A DNA stretch of 64,000 nt from Aquimarina megaterium XH134 (GTDB lineage Bacteria > Bacteroidota > Bacteroidia > Flavobacteriales > Flavobacteriaceae). Under the pieces are notes generated by a model. It made no database searches. It had not been told where the DNA came from and saw only the letters and a program-made list of their open reading frames with translations. Positions 43,719-52,104 of the stretch are shown piece after piece. Position numbers and translations under genes: made by a program. The DNA is taken from the NCBI RefSeq assembly GCF_000520975.1, contig NZ_JACB01000040.1:44789-108788 (forward strand). The letters are read 5' to 3'. The first letter of the stretch is position 1; each line of letters opens with the position of its first letter.

Positions 43719-44765
43719 TTATAAAATAATAGGAAGTTTTACAGTAAACTGTTCCTCATCTATTACCTCGATAGTTTTATTAAAAATGAGATCATACCTT
43801 AACCTAATATTGCCTAATCCAATTTTAAAAGAATCTACTACTTTAGGTTTTATGGTCTTGTTATTTGACACGTTAATATTATGATCATTGCAGGTGATAA
43901 CTATTTTTAATACTTCAGAAGAAGTCATTTGATTATGTTTTACAGCATTTTCTATCAACATTTGAAGTGCTAGTGGTGGGATTTTACTTTTTAACACCCA
44001 ATCTGGTAATGTAATTTCTAAATGAATACGATCATTAAATCGTGTACGCAATAAGAAGTGGTAAGAATTCACAAATTGTAATTCTTCTTCGACAGTTAAC
44101 CATTTGTTTTCATATTTGTTTAAAATATACTGGTAAGATTTGGCTAGTTCTCGAATAAATAATTCTGCTTTTTTTACATCACTATACAACAAAGAAGATA
44201 TTGTGTTTACACTATTAAATAAAAAGTGAGGGCTTAATTGTGATTTTAATGCTGTTAATTGTAATTCGGTTTGTTTTCGTTCTAATTGTAATGCTACTAT
44301 TTGACCTTTTGCATATTGATAATAAGAGTGTATTGCAAAATAAATAATAGTATACACCAGAGAAGCAAAAAATATCAGGATAATCAATTTTAGCAATATT
44401 TCACTATAATCTTCAATAAAAGAAACTTGTGCCTCTTTTATAAAAGCATACCCATATAAAACAAGACTTATGAACAGAAAGGAAATGATCGTATTGGATA
44501 ACACTCCTGTTAAAAGACGAAGTCCAGTATATTTTTTCCAGGAAATAAACCTGTTAAATATTTCATTGAAGATCGTATTGGTATAGATAATAATAACTCC
44601 TAGAAATCCTGATAGCCATAGTAGTTTCGTATTATCTTCTTCTTGGGTAAATCCCAAAAAACTATACGTAAGCAATCCCAGAATGAACCCTACTAAAATG
44701 ATAGTAAAATACTTTTTCACGATTGATGATGGTTGGTATATATAATGATCTATACTAGACTTCAT
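43719..44765 (-). CDS. LytS-type sensor histidine kinase
   Basis: A 348-residue membrane kinase. Four helices (about 19-38, 49-66, 87-108, 124-147) are followed by a short coiled coil (150-172) and the PF06580 domain: His box SQLSPHFLFNSVNTISSLL with His180, then HATPase motifs IENAVKHN (271-278) and GLGNIRLRY (316-324). All catalytic elements are present, so it should autophosphorylate and pass phosphate to the LytTR regulator. No extracellular sensing domain of size exists; the signal may come from within the membrane or from the secreted repeat protein encoded just upstream (63 bases). Confidence 0.93.
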   Translation of the reverse strand: MKSSIDHYIYQPSSIVKKYFTIILVGFILGLLTYSFLGFTQEEDNTKLLWLSGFLGVIIIYTNTIFNEIFNRFISWKKYTGLRLLTGVLSNTIISFLFISLVLYGYAFIKEAQVSFIEDYSEILLKLIILIFFASLVYTIIYFAIHSYYQYAKGQIVALQLERKQTELQLTALKSQLSPHFLFNSVNTISSLLYSDVKKAELFIRELAKSYQYILNKYENKWLTVEEELQFVNSYHFLLRTRFNDRIHLEITLPDWVLKSKIPPLALQMLIENAVKHNQMTSSEVLKIVITCNDHNINVSNNKTIKPKVVDSFKIGLGNIRLRYDLIFNKTIEVIDEEQFTVKLPIIL

Positions 44766-44828
44766 CCTACCAAAATAGTCAATAATACATAGATATAAAA
44801 GACTAATGGCAGGATGAAATATGTATTG

Positions 44829-46280
44829 TTACTTTAGTGCACGAAGGGCTCTTCCGAAATACGTTTCTGATGAAATATTTTTACAAGCGTTACGATACGC
44901 TTCTTTTACATTATCTCCAGATTTATTAACCGACGGAGCAAAAGCTACTAAAGTTTCTGACAAATAATGATCCGAACTGATTTGAGACGTTGCATTATTA
45001 AGAATTTCTAGAAGTTGCCTGCTACTTAGGTTTTTCCTCGATAACTTTATTAGAGCTACAGAAGCATAATGATCCGAACTAACACTGGATAATGCCTGGA
45101 TAAAGACATCCATATTCTCACCATCCAAACCTTGTTTATTAATGGCCTTAGTCAGAACTTGTACCAAATAGTGGTCAGACCCAACTGATTTTCCTGCCAG
45201 TGAAAGTAATTCACTTAATTCACCACTATTTAATTTCTTATCCAATAGTCTAGAAAGTACTGTAGTGATATAATGATCAGATTGAATATCCTCTAATGTG
45301 TTCAAAAAAGAATTGTAATTCCCTCTAGAAAGTCCAGGAAGCTCTAACGCTTTATTTAGTACCTGTGCTTTGTAATGATCAGACCCAATTTGCTTAGAGT
45401 TTTCGATTAAAAGATTAAGATTAGTTTCATTTAGTTCTCGTTTCTTCATTACATTGATAAGCACCTGAGACATATAATGATCAGAATCAATTTCTGCTGT
45501 TATCTTAAATAGTTTACCTATCTGGTCATCAGAAAGGTTACCATCTTCGATAGCCGTATTTAATACCACTGTAGCATAGTGATCAGATCCAATACTTTTT
45601 GTTGCTTCTATATATGCAGATATTAAAGCGTTTGAAGCAAAAAAGTTTTGTTGTTTGTATCTTAACAATTCGGCGAGGTAATGATCAGATTTTATTTCTT
45701 CTCCCGCTAATCTTAATAATGATTCCATCTCTTTAGGAGATAGTTTTTTTTCTAATATTAATTTTAAATATGTAGATTTTACATGATCGCTTTCAAACGT
45801 TCTTATTTCGTTAAATACCATATTGGCACCACCCTGATTATAGAATCGATCTACTCTACCTTTTGCTCCTAAAGTTGTTGTTTTTACAATTTCTGGCAAA
45901 ATCTCACCAAGCCATTTTCTACCTTCAGAATTAAAATCTTTTTTAGAAGAACCAACAAAATACTTTTTATTAAGCTTTCCATTACCCTCAGATTCGATTA
46001 CAATCCGGCGTTTACTACCAAAAGCAGATTTTTTTATTTCGAGGTAACCACCATCAGAAATACCTATAACATCTCTATCATCATTCGATAGTGTGATCTC
46101 TCCTTCATAATTTATCGAGAAATTATCAAACATGCCATTCTGAACCTTAATAGTGGTTTTGCCTTTATTATAATTTACGGCATAGGACTGGGCATTAATA
46201 TTTGATATAAAGAGTAGAGAAAGAATTAACAGTATTACCTTAAACAGGTTTGCGACAATAATCCTTGATATTAGATTCAT
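44829..46280 (-). CDS. Secreted repeat protein with ten 34-residue SDHY (HEAT-like) repeats
   Basis: A 483-residue exported protein, signal peptide ending near INAQ (residue 31). An N-terminal beta-rich part (about 32-155; GEITLSNDDRDVIGISDGGYLEIKK, RKWLGEILPEIVK) resembles the region found after the membrane part of some BlaR1/M56-like proteins. From residue 164 there are repeats of exactly 34 residues, each beginning SDH(Y/V): starts at 164, 198, 232, 266, 300, 334, 368, 402, 436, and a partial SETY at 471. The pattern SDHYxxxVLxxAxxxxxLxxxxLxxLLxxAxxI fits two helices per repeat, a HEAT-like solenoid. It heads the operon with two kinase-like proteins and a LytTR regulator, which suggests a sensory or scaffold role. 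Confidence 0.85.
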   Translation of the reverse strand: MNLISRIIVANLFKVILLILSLLFISNINAQSYAVNYNKGKTTIKVQNGMFDNFSINYEGEITLSNDDRDVIGISDGGYLEIKKSAFGSKRRIVIESEGNGKLNKKYFVGSSKKDFNSEGRKWLGEILPEIVKTTTLGAKGRVDRFYNQGGANMVFNEIRTFESDHVKSTYLKLILEKKLSPKEMESLLRLAGEEIKSDHYLAELLRYKQQNFFASNALISAYIEATKSIGSDHYATVVLNTAIEDGNLSDDQIGKLFKITAEIDSDHYMSQVLINVMKKRELNETNLNLLIENSKQIGSDHYKAQVLNKALELPGLSRGNYNSFLNTLEDIQSDHYITTVLSRLLDKKLNSGELSELLSLAGKSVGSDHYLVQVLTKAINKQGLDGENMDVFIQALSSVSSDHYASVALIKLSRKNLSSRQLLEILNNATSQISSDHYLSETLVAFAPSVNKSGDNVKEAYRNACKNISSETYFGRALRALK

Positions 46281-46324
46281 AACTGTTCGTTTTTTGATTA
46301 ATTGATTGATTGATTTTATTAATG

Positions 46325-46332
46325 CAAAGGTG
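46325..46332 (-). promoter_or_regulatory. Possible -7 box of the SDHY-LytTR operon
   Basis: Minus strand CACCTTTG, one mismatch to TAnnTTTG, 45 bases before the start at 46280. Between it and the ATG is a small tandem repeat of TTGA (46298-46312). Confidence 0.35.
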
Positions 46333-46377
46333 GAACACTATGTTCTATATAAAAAACTAAATGAATTGAACTGTACT

Positions 46378-46411
46378 GCTAATGTACTGAATTGTACATT
46401 AGCTCTTTTTT
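46378..46411 (+). promoter_or_regulatory. Palindrome / terminator-like hairpin upstream of the SDHY operon
   Basis: GCTAATGTAC-N6-GTACATTAGC, a perfect 10-bp inverted repeat followed by TCTTTTTT. As a plus-strand terminator it has no gene in front of it. It lies about 50-80 bases upstream of the -7 box of the divergent operon, and TGTAC occurs three times in a row here, so an operator is as likely. The rest of the gap 46412-46634 shows nothing I can interpret. Confidence 0.5.
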
Positions 46412-46634
46412 ATCTTTAAAAATTTTGTTTTTCCTTAATCAATTTCATCACTAGCGCTATACCATTATTAAAAAACAGTTATTATTTTTAAGGATGAAAA
46501 TCCTTTTTATATCTGGCTAAGAAGAAGTTGCTAGTAAAAATTACAGGTTTATTTATGTATGGTCAGTATCTGAATTTATTGTTATCGACAATATATTTTA
46601 TCATTCATTATAATCAAACTATGAATTGCTTAGT

Positions 46635-47381
46635 TTAACTATTCAGGTTAATTTCATCAATTCGTTTCTTTATTTTCTTTTCTTGAGTTTCATTAAAATT
46701 ATGTCTAGAATCTTTATTTACAGTATTCATAATATTTTCTGCTTCGTGACTATGAAATAAACCTAACGCATGACCTATTTCATGTGGAGCAGTCGAAGTA
46801 AATAGGTTTTCATCTGTTATCAATACTCTTTGATCTCTCCCAATCCCTGCGATGCCTAGAATATTACATCTTTTAACTATATATATGTTTACTTTACTTT
46901 TATCATAAGATTCTCGAGATTGCATCAAAAATGTACTAGGTTCTGAACCCTCATTATCTCTAAGATCATAAAGCTCTTCATTAACTAAGCTTTTAGATTC
47001 GCCTAATTCTAATCCAATTCCAAATCTGTGAAAATATTCTCCATTCAAATAATTTATAAACTCCGCTTCGTTAAGTGTATATGATGATTTATCTAAAGTT
47101 TCTGAAGATTCTACATAAATAATATTAACTTTTACAATCTTCTCTGGTGCCGAAAACTCTGGCTCAATGCCGACAGCGTCTAGGTCATCACCAGTACTAC
47201 ATGATAATAAAAGAGGGATAGATATTATAAAAAGTAATCGCTGATATATTGTTTTAAAAGTACCTTTAGTATCATTTTCATTAACTAAAATCTTAGAAAA
47301 GAAATTATTAAAAAGATTCTTAATCTGAAGTATACTATTAAATATAGTACTGTTTGGTGTAGGTTTAGTAATTTTCGTCAT
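46635..47381 (-). CDS. Secreted matrixin-like zinc metalloprotease, probable lipoprotein
   Basis: A 248-residue protein with the metzincin zinc motif HEIGHALGLFH (about residues 199-209, HExxHxxGxxH) followed by the Met-turn candidate NIMNTV (about 215-220). The catalytic domain covers about 75-248. A lipobox ISIPLLLSC is visible at about 54-62, but 43 residues come before the hydrophobic stretch, an odd length for a signal peptide; no later ATG, GTG or TTG in frame explains it. The nearest upstream ATG at 47381 is kept. It belongs to the small flavobacterial archaemetzincin/matrixin lipoproteins; the substrate is unknown. The leader carries two related hairpins. Confidence 0.82.
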   Translation of the reverse strand: MTKITKPTPNSTIFNSILQIKNLFNNFFSKILVNENDTKGTFKTIYQRLLFIISIPLLLSCSTGDDLDAVGIEPEFSAPEKIVKVNIIYVESSETLDKSSYTLNEAEFINYLNGEYFHRFGIGLELGESKSLVNEELYDLRDNEGSEPSTFLMQSRESYDKSKVNIYIVKRCNILGIAGIGRDQRVLITDENLFTSTAPHEIGHALGLFHSHEAENIMNTVNKDSRHNFNETQEKKIKKRIDEINLNS

Positions 47382-47401
47382 TATTTTTAAGATTTGGGAT
47401 A

Positions 47402-47501
47402 CTTCTGGGGTAATAGAAGTATTGGTATTTTAAAAGAGAGATCTTTTCTTTGATCTTTAATCTTTTAAACCGTGTTAAACATTCTTCTGGGGCAATAGAA
47501 G
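47402..47501 (-). promoter_or_regulatory. Two related hairpins in the metalloprotease leader
   Basis: Copies at 47399-47422 and 47483-47502. Plus-strand form: ACTTCT-GGGGTAAT-AGAAGT and TCTTCT-GGGGCAAT-AGAAGA. The outer pair changes from A-T to T-A between copies (a compensatory change), and the 8-nt loops differ by one base. The nearer copy ends 18 bases before the ATG. Spacing between copies is 82 bases. Confidence 0.55.
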
Positions 47502-47722
47502 ATTATTTTACATTTTGACGAATTTACTTTTACTCTTGAACTGATATAACTTTTCGTAATCAATTCATTATAAAGGTAGTACAGATTCTCAATATTCGAA
47601 TACGGGAAAAACGTAATATATTTACGTAATCACCAAAACACTATGTATTTCGGCGATAAATAGGTGTTTTCATTGAAATTTTAACATTTTTTCACCTAAA
47701 AATGAAAGTTTAATACTACAAA

Positions 47723-47807
47723 TGTTAATGTTAATCAGGTAATTTTAAGGGGGTTTTTCCCCTGTTCATGGTCTAATAATTAAAACATTATCTCAATAAA
47801 ATAGCAT
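47723..47807 (+). promoter_or_regulatory. GGGG/CCCC promoter block, site C
   Basis: Plus strand, in order: TGTTAATGTTAA (47723-47734), 14-20 nt, GGGGGTTTTTCCCC (47749-47762), 34 nt containing GGTCTAA, then TAAAATAGCAT (47797-47807). Distances match sites A and B exactly; the -7 box itself is poorer. It points into a gap where the next gene (47966-48547) is on the other strand. Confidence 0.45.
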
Positions 47808-47812
47808 TTTCT

Positions 47813-47900
47813 TACAGCTAAATCTCAAAATATGATATACCACTATCGATTTAGCTATAGAAACAAGAAAATTAGAGGCGTATGATTGTTATCAATTGTG
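47813..47900 (+). ncRNA. Possible small RNA C
   Basis: Downstream of site C a hairpin AGCTAAATC (47816-47824) / GATTTAGCT (47848-47856) would form the 5' end of a transcript. No clear terminator is seen, so the 3' end is only a guess, and the RNA could run on antisense to the 193-residue gene. The rest of the gap 47382-47965 is AT-rich with no ORF. Confidence 0.25.
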
Positions 47901-47965
47901 CGTATATTTATAGTATTGATACTTTTAAAATATGCAACCAAAATAACTTCAATTCTAAAACAGAA

Positions 47966-48547
47966 CTAATTAGAATGCTTCTTTAATAAAATTTCAGAAA
48001 TTAAATTTTCAATAATACTTTTATCCAGATCGGATTTATGAGATTTGTTTTTTGCTTTTTTTATCTTTTCGTAATGCGGTATTTTACCTGTCTTTGAAAG
48101 TACCTTGAGTACTTCTTCAAAAAAACTGTTTAAAATAGGAATCACAAATCTACTTGATTTGTTTTTTGCTTTAAGATGAATGAACTTTTTGGCGTATGCC
48201 AAGAAGATTTGAGGGTATTGAGAAAATGTAATTAATGCCTGACAAAAACTTTGATATACTTCTTCTCTATTTTGATTATTTTTAAATTTAAGCCTTTTGT
48301 GATCTATTTGAGTAAGTGTGTATAATAAGATACTTTCTCTAATAAATCTACTATAGTCATTATCAGAAAAATAATATACCTCCATTCCTATATTAGTGTT
48401 TATTACTAATACCTCATTTCCGATACTTTCTTTTAAGAAAGACTCAAAAACAGCTACCATAGCAGAGGACATTAACAATTGTCTTTTAAAATCAATAGAT
48501 CTAATATTTACCGATTTTATACTTTTTATATCGTTGTTCCTCTTCAC
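47966..48547 (-). CDS. Hypothetical protein, 193 aa
   Basis: No family recognised. The protein is basic (C-terminus KKAKNKSHKSDLDKS and KKHSN), mainly helical, with no signal peptide or membrane segment. The start is GTG at 48547 (reverse complement CAC), overlapping the ankyrin stop by 4 bases in a GTGA arrangement; this coupling supports the start and a functional link with the ankyrin gene and katG. The length and all-helical layout recall the ligand domain of TetR-type proteins, but no helix-turn-helix is visible, so I do not claim this. Confidence 0.65.
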   Translation of the reverse strand: MKRNNDIKSIKSVNIRSIDFKRQLLMSSAMVAVFESFLKESIGNEVLVINTNIGMEVYYFSDNDYSRFIRESILLYTLTQIDHKRLKFKNNQNREEVYQSFCQALITFSQYPQIFLAYAKKFIHLKAKNKSSRFVIPILNSFFEEVLKVLSKTGKIPHYEKIKKAKNKSHKSDLDKSIIENLISEILLKKHSN

Positions 48548-49011
48548 TGCGTAAGCTTAAATAATCCAGCAATCTCTAAACCTTGGTTTTTTGCATGCAT
48601 TTCTGCAGTACATCCACGGTTATCTCTAGCAGAAATATCTGCTCCGTTTTCTACTAATAATCTAATAATTTCTTTTTGCCCAAAAGTCGCTGCATAAATT
48701 AGTGCAGTAGCCTCATTAACATTTTTTTGATTTACATCTGCTCCAGATGCTATAAGTAATTTTGCAATATTGTAATGTCCTTTAAAACAAACTCCCATTA
48801 GTGCTGTATTTCCAGCACCATCTTTTATATCAATATCTGGGGAGTATTTTAGAATTTCTTTAGTTATATCTTCGAAACCATAATAAGATGCTAGTAGCAA
48901 TGGCGTAGAACCCCTGGAGTCTTTTGAGTTCACAACCTCAGGGTTACTACTTAAAAGTGCTTTTACGTCTCCTAATTCTTCTGATCGAATGAAATTAAAA
49001 ATATCTTTCAT
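48544..49011 (-). CDS. Ankyrin repeat protein
   Basis: A 155-residue protein made almost wholly of ankyrin repeats: about residues 3-33, 34-66 (GSTPLLLASYYGFEDITKEIL), 67-99 (GNTALMGVCFKGHYNIAKLLIASGADVN), 100-132 (NEATALIYAATFGQKEIIRLLVENGADIS), and a final half repeat. There is no signal peptide. Ankyrin proteins are known next to catalases (AnkB with KatB in Pseudomonas aeruginosa supports catalase activity); katG lies 188 bases upstream on the same strand, so a similar role is plausible. It is coupled to the following unknown gene. Confidence 0.93.
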   Translation of the reverse strand: MKDIFNFIRSEELGDVKALLSSNPEVVNSKDSRGSTPLLLASYYGFEDITKEILKYSPDIDIKDGAGNTALMGVCFKGHYNIAKLLIASGADVNQKNVNEATALIYAATFGQKEIIRLLVENGADISARDNRGCTAEMHAKNQGLEIAGLFKLTQ

Positions 49012-49141
49012 AATGTATTACATATCTATTAATCATGATTAAAATATAGCATCGAAACCTCTCTTTACAGTATTAAGAAAATTTCAAAAATATTAGTGAC
49101 TAGTACGATTCTATATTTTTTGTCACCTAACTAGTGAATCA

Positions 49142-49171
49142 AACAGGTGGTTTTACAACAAACCACCTGTT
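49142..49171. terminator. Hairpin between katG and the ankyrin gene
   Basis: AACAGGTGGTTT and AAACCACCTGTT, 12 perfect pairs around a 6-nt loop. The minus-strand side has only TTTGATTC, so it may be a weak katG terminator that lets some transcription reach the ankyrin gene. Confidence 0.6.
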
Positions 49172-49199
49172 GTTTTAATCTTTTTACAGTTTAATATAT

Positions 49200-51437
49200 T
49201 TAATCGAATCGATCAAGATTCATGACTTTACACCATGTTGCAACAAATTGATCTACAAATTTCTTTTCAGAATCTTTGCTAGCATAAACCTCGGCAAGAG
49301 CGCGTAGTTCAGAGTTAGAACCAAATATAAGGTCTGCTCGGGTACCTGTCCATTTTATTTCTCCTGTAGTACGGTCACATCCTTCAAATACTTCTTGAGC
49401 ATCAGAAGTTGCTTTCCAGGTAGTGCTTAAATCAAGTAAGTTGACAAAGAAATCATTTGTAAGCACTTCGGGACGCTGAGTAAAAACTCCATGTTGAGAT
49501 TGATCAAAATTCGTATTCAACACTCGAAGGCCACCAATAAGTATTGTCATCTCGGGTACTGTTAATGTTAATAGCTGAGCTCTGTCTATCAACATTTCTT
49601 CTGCAGAGATAGAAGACTTTGTTTTCTTATAGTTACGAAATCCATCGGCAAAAGGTTCTAGAACAGAGAACGATTCTACATCGGTTTGCTCCTGTGAAGC
49701 ATCTGCTCTCCCTGGTGAAAAAGGTACTGTAATCTTGTGTCCTGCATTCTTTGCTGCCTCCTCTACTCCTGTAGCTCCACCCAGAACTATCAAATCTGCT
49801 AATGAAACTTTCTTATCTCCAGATGTTGAACCATTAAATTCTTGTTGAATACTTTCTAAAGTCTCTAATACATTGGCTAACTGAGTCGGATTATTCACTT
49901 CCCAATTCTTTTGTGGTGTAAGACGAATACGCGCGCCATTTGCGCCACCACGTTTATCAGAACCACGGAATGTGGATGCTGAAGCCCAGGCAGTAGATAC
50001 TAATTGAGAAACAGATAGTCCCGAAGAAAGTATCTTGCTTTTTAAACTGGCAATATCCTGATCATCTATTAATGCATCTGTAACTTTTGGGATCGGATCT
50101 TGCCAAATTAATTCCTCTTTAGGTACTTCTGGACCTAGATATCTTGCAATAGGTCCCATATCACGATGTGTTAATTTATACCATGCACGAGCAAACGCAT
50201 CTGCAAATTCATCGGGGTTTTCATAAAAACGTCTTGAAATTTTCTCGTAAGCAGGATCCATTCGTAAAGCAAGGTCTGTGGTAAGCATAATTGGCGCATG
50301 ACGTTTAGAAGAGTCATGTGCATCTGGTACACTATCAGCACCTGCTCCATGTGTTGGTATCCATTGATGTGCACCTGCAGGGCTCTTGGTCAATTCCCAT
50401 TCATAACCAAACAAATTCCAGAAAAAGTTATTACTCCACTTTGTGGGAGTACTGGTCCATGCTCCTTCTAATCCGCTGGATATAGTATCTCCTGCATTAC
50501 CACTTCCAAAGTTATTTTTCCAACCCAAATTTTGTTCCTCAATACCTGCTGCGGCCGGTTCTCTTTCTACATATTTATCTGGATCAGCAGCGCCATGGGT
50601 TTTACCAAACGTATGCCCACCTGCAATAAGGGCAACTGTTTCTTCGTCATTCATCGCCATGCGGCCAAAAGTTTCTCGAATGTCATGAGCTGCGGCAATT
50701 GGATCAGGATTTCCATTTGGCCCTTCGGGATTTACATAGATCAATCCCATCTGGACCGCCCCCAGAGGATTCTCTAACTCTCGGTCACCTGTGTAACGTT
50801 TATCACCTAACCATTCGGTCTCGGCACCCCAATAAATATCTTGTTCAGGCTCCCAAACATCCTCACGTCCTCCTCCAAAACCAAAAGTTTTGAAACCCAT
50901 AGATTCTAAAGCACAATTACCTGTAAGAATCATAAGATCTGCCCAGGAAATTTTCTTACCATATTTCTGTTTAATTGGCCATAATAATAAACGGGCTTTA
51001 TCCAGATTAACATTATCTGGCCAACTGTTTAATGGTGCAAAACGCTGGGTTCCCGAACCTGCACCACCTCGACCATCAGCAATTCGATAAGTACCAGCAC
51101 TATGCCATGCCATACGAACAAAAAGAGGGCCATAATGACCATAATCGGCTGGCCACCACTCTTGAGAATCAGTCATAAGCTCAAAAAGATCTTTCTTTAC
51201 GGCTTTAAGATCAAGAGTTTTAAACTCTTTACTGTAATCAAATTCTTCACCCATAGGATTGGATAATAAAGAATGTTGACGAAGAATATTTAAGTTCAAT
51301 TGATTTGGCCACCAATCGCGATTAGAAGTTCCTGTGCCCGCACCTTGCTTAAGTGTACCATTCATAAAAGGACACTCACTCATACCATTATGATTTGAAC
51401 CGTGAGATTCTGTACTCTTGAGGTTTTTATTTTCCAT
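49200..51437 (-). CDS. katG: Catalase-peroxidase KatG
   Basis: Bifunctional haem catalase-peroxidase (745 aa) removing hydrogen peroxide. N-terminal catalytic domain: distal site RMAWHSAGTYR (about 107-117, with Arg, Trp, His); the Tyr and Met of the covalent Met-Tyr-Trp adduct lie in GLIYVNPEGPNG and the AAHDIRETFGRMAMNDEE region; proximal haem His in ALIAGGHTFGKTHGAA (about 266-281). The C-terminal half (about 430-745) is the structural duplicate without haem. Length is normal and no key residue is missing; the N-terminus has no signal peptide. A TAAATTTG box is 45 bases upstream, and a candidate operator shared with the XRE gene lies 393 bases upstream. Confidence 0.98.
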   Translation of the reverse strand: MENKNLKSTESHGSNHNGMSECPFMNGTLKQGAGTGTSNRDWWPNQLNLNILRQHSLLSNPMGEEFDYSKEFKTLDLKAVKKDLFELMTDSQEWWPADYGHYGPLFVRMAWHSAGTYRIADGRGGAGSGTQRFAPLNSWPDNVNLDKARLLLWPIKQKYGKKISWADLMILTGNCALESMGFKTFGFGGGREDVWEPEQDIYWGAETEWLGDKRYTGDRELENPLGAVQMGLIYVNPEGPNGNPDPIAAAHDIRETFGRMAMNDEETVALIAGGHTFGKTHGAADPDKYVEREPAAAGIEEQNLGWKNNFGSGNAGDTISSGLEGAWTSTPTKWSNNFFWNLFGYEWELTKSPAGAHQWIPTHGAGADSVPDAHDSSKRHAPIMLTTDLALRMDPAYEKISRRFYENPDEFADAFARAWYKLTHRDMGPIARYLGPEVPKEELIWQDPIPKVTDALIDDQDIASLKSKILSSGLSVSQLVSTAWASASTFRGSDKRGGANGARIRLTPQKNWEVNNPTQLANVLETLESIQQEFNGSTSGDKKVSLADLIVLGGATGVEEAAKNAGHKITVPFSPGRADASQEQTDVESFSVLEPFADGFRNYKKTKSSISAEEMLIDRAQLLTLTVPEMTILIGGLRVLNTNFDQSQHGVFTQRPEVLTNDFFVNLLDLSTTWKATSDAQEVFEGCDRTTGEIKWTGTRADLIFGSNSELRALAEVYASKDSEKKFVDQFVATWCKVMNLDRFD

Positions 51438-51481
51438 TTGCTGTAGATTTTATTAGATGATTATTTGTTCTTATGCTTTCT

Positions 51482-51489
51482 CAAATTTA
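51482..51489 (-). promoter_or_regulatory. -7 box of katG
   Basis: Minus strand TAAATTTG, exact TAnnTTTG, 45 bases before the start at 51437. No good -33. Of the 667-base gap 51438-52104, only this and the palindrome at 51830 stand out. Confidence 0.45.
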
Positions 51490-51829
51490 TGATAAAAAAA
51501 TGTTATTGATTTTAAACATTCAATATATAAAATCTATTAAACTATTATCTCCTCTTATAAAACTACTAAATGATGTGCTGTATTTATTCAAGAAATACCA
51601 TACTTCTCCATAAAATACATTTTAAATTCTTGTCACATCTGGTATGTCGTAGCTAGCCAATCTTCAATTTTATGTTGGAAAAAAACTTCACCAGACTCTC
51701 TCAATCTTTACTATATTATATGTACTGTTTAAATAGTATCATCAATAGCGATAACAGTATTGGATTAATTTAGATATAGAAAACATTGTTTTTGCCAATA
51801 TAATGCAGAGCATAAATTAACAAACAACA

Positions 51830-51845
51830 CTAACATTGTTAGCTA
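51830..51845. promoter_or_regulatory. Candidate operator upstream of katG
   Basis: CTAACATTGTTAG, a perfect 5+3+5 palindrome, followed by CTA and preceded by ACA. It closely matches the site at 52911-52926 in the promoter of the XRE regulator gene (shared context ACACTAACA-N4-TTAGCTA type). Confidence 0.45.
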
Positions 51846-52104
51846 TTTTTGTAGGATAGGTATTAAGATAAGAGATTGTTTTATCGCTCATCATAACATG
51901 GGATAGATCAAGATACCAAATTTAAATATCAAATACAATACATAACTTAATTGATATTCAATGAATTAATTAGATTACACCTGGCAAATTTCAAAGTAAA
52001 TTAAAATATTCTTCTTATGAATTAAAACATATGGTAGATGTTTATTTAAAAAAAATAAAAGAATATTTAGAAGGTTTTCAGATTCAAACAAATTATACGA
52101 CTAA

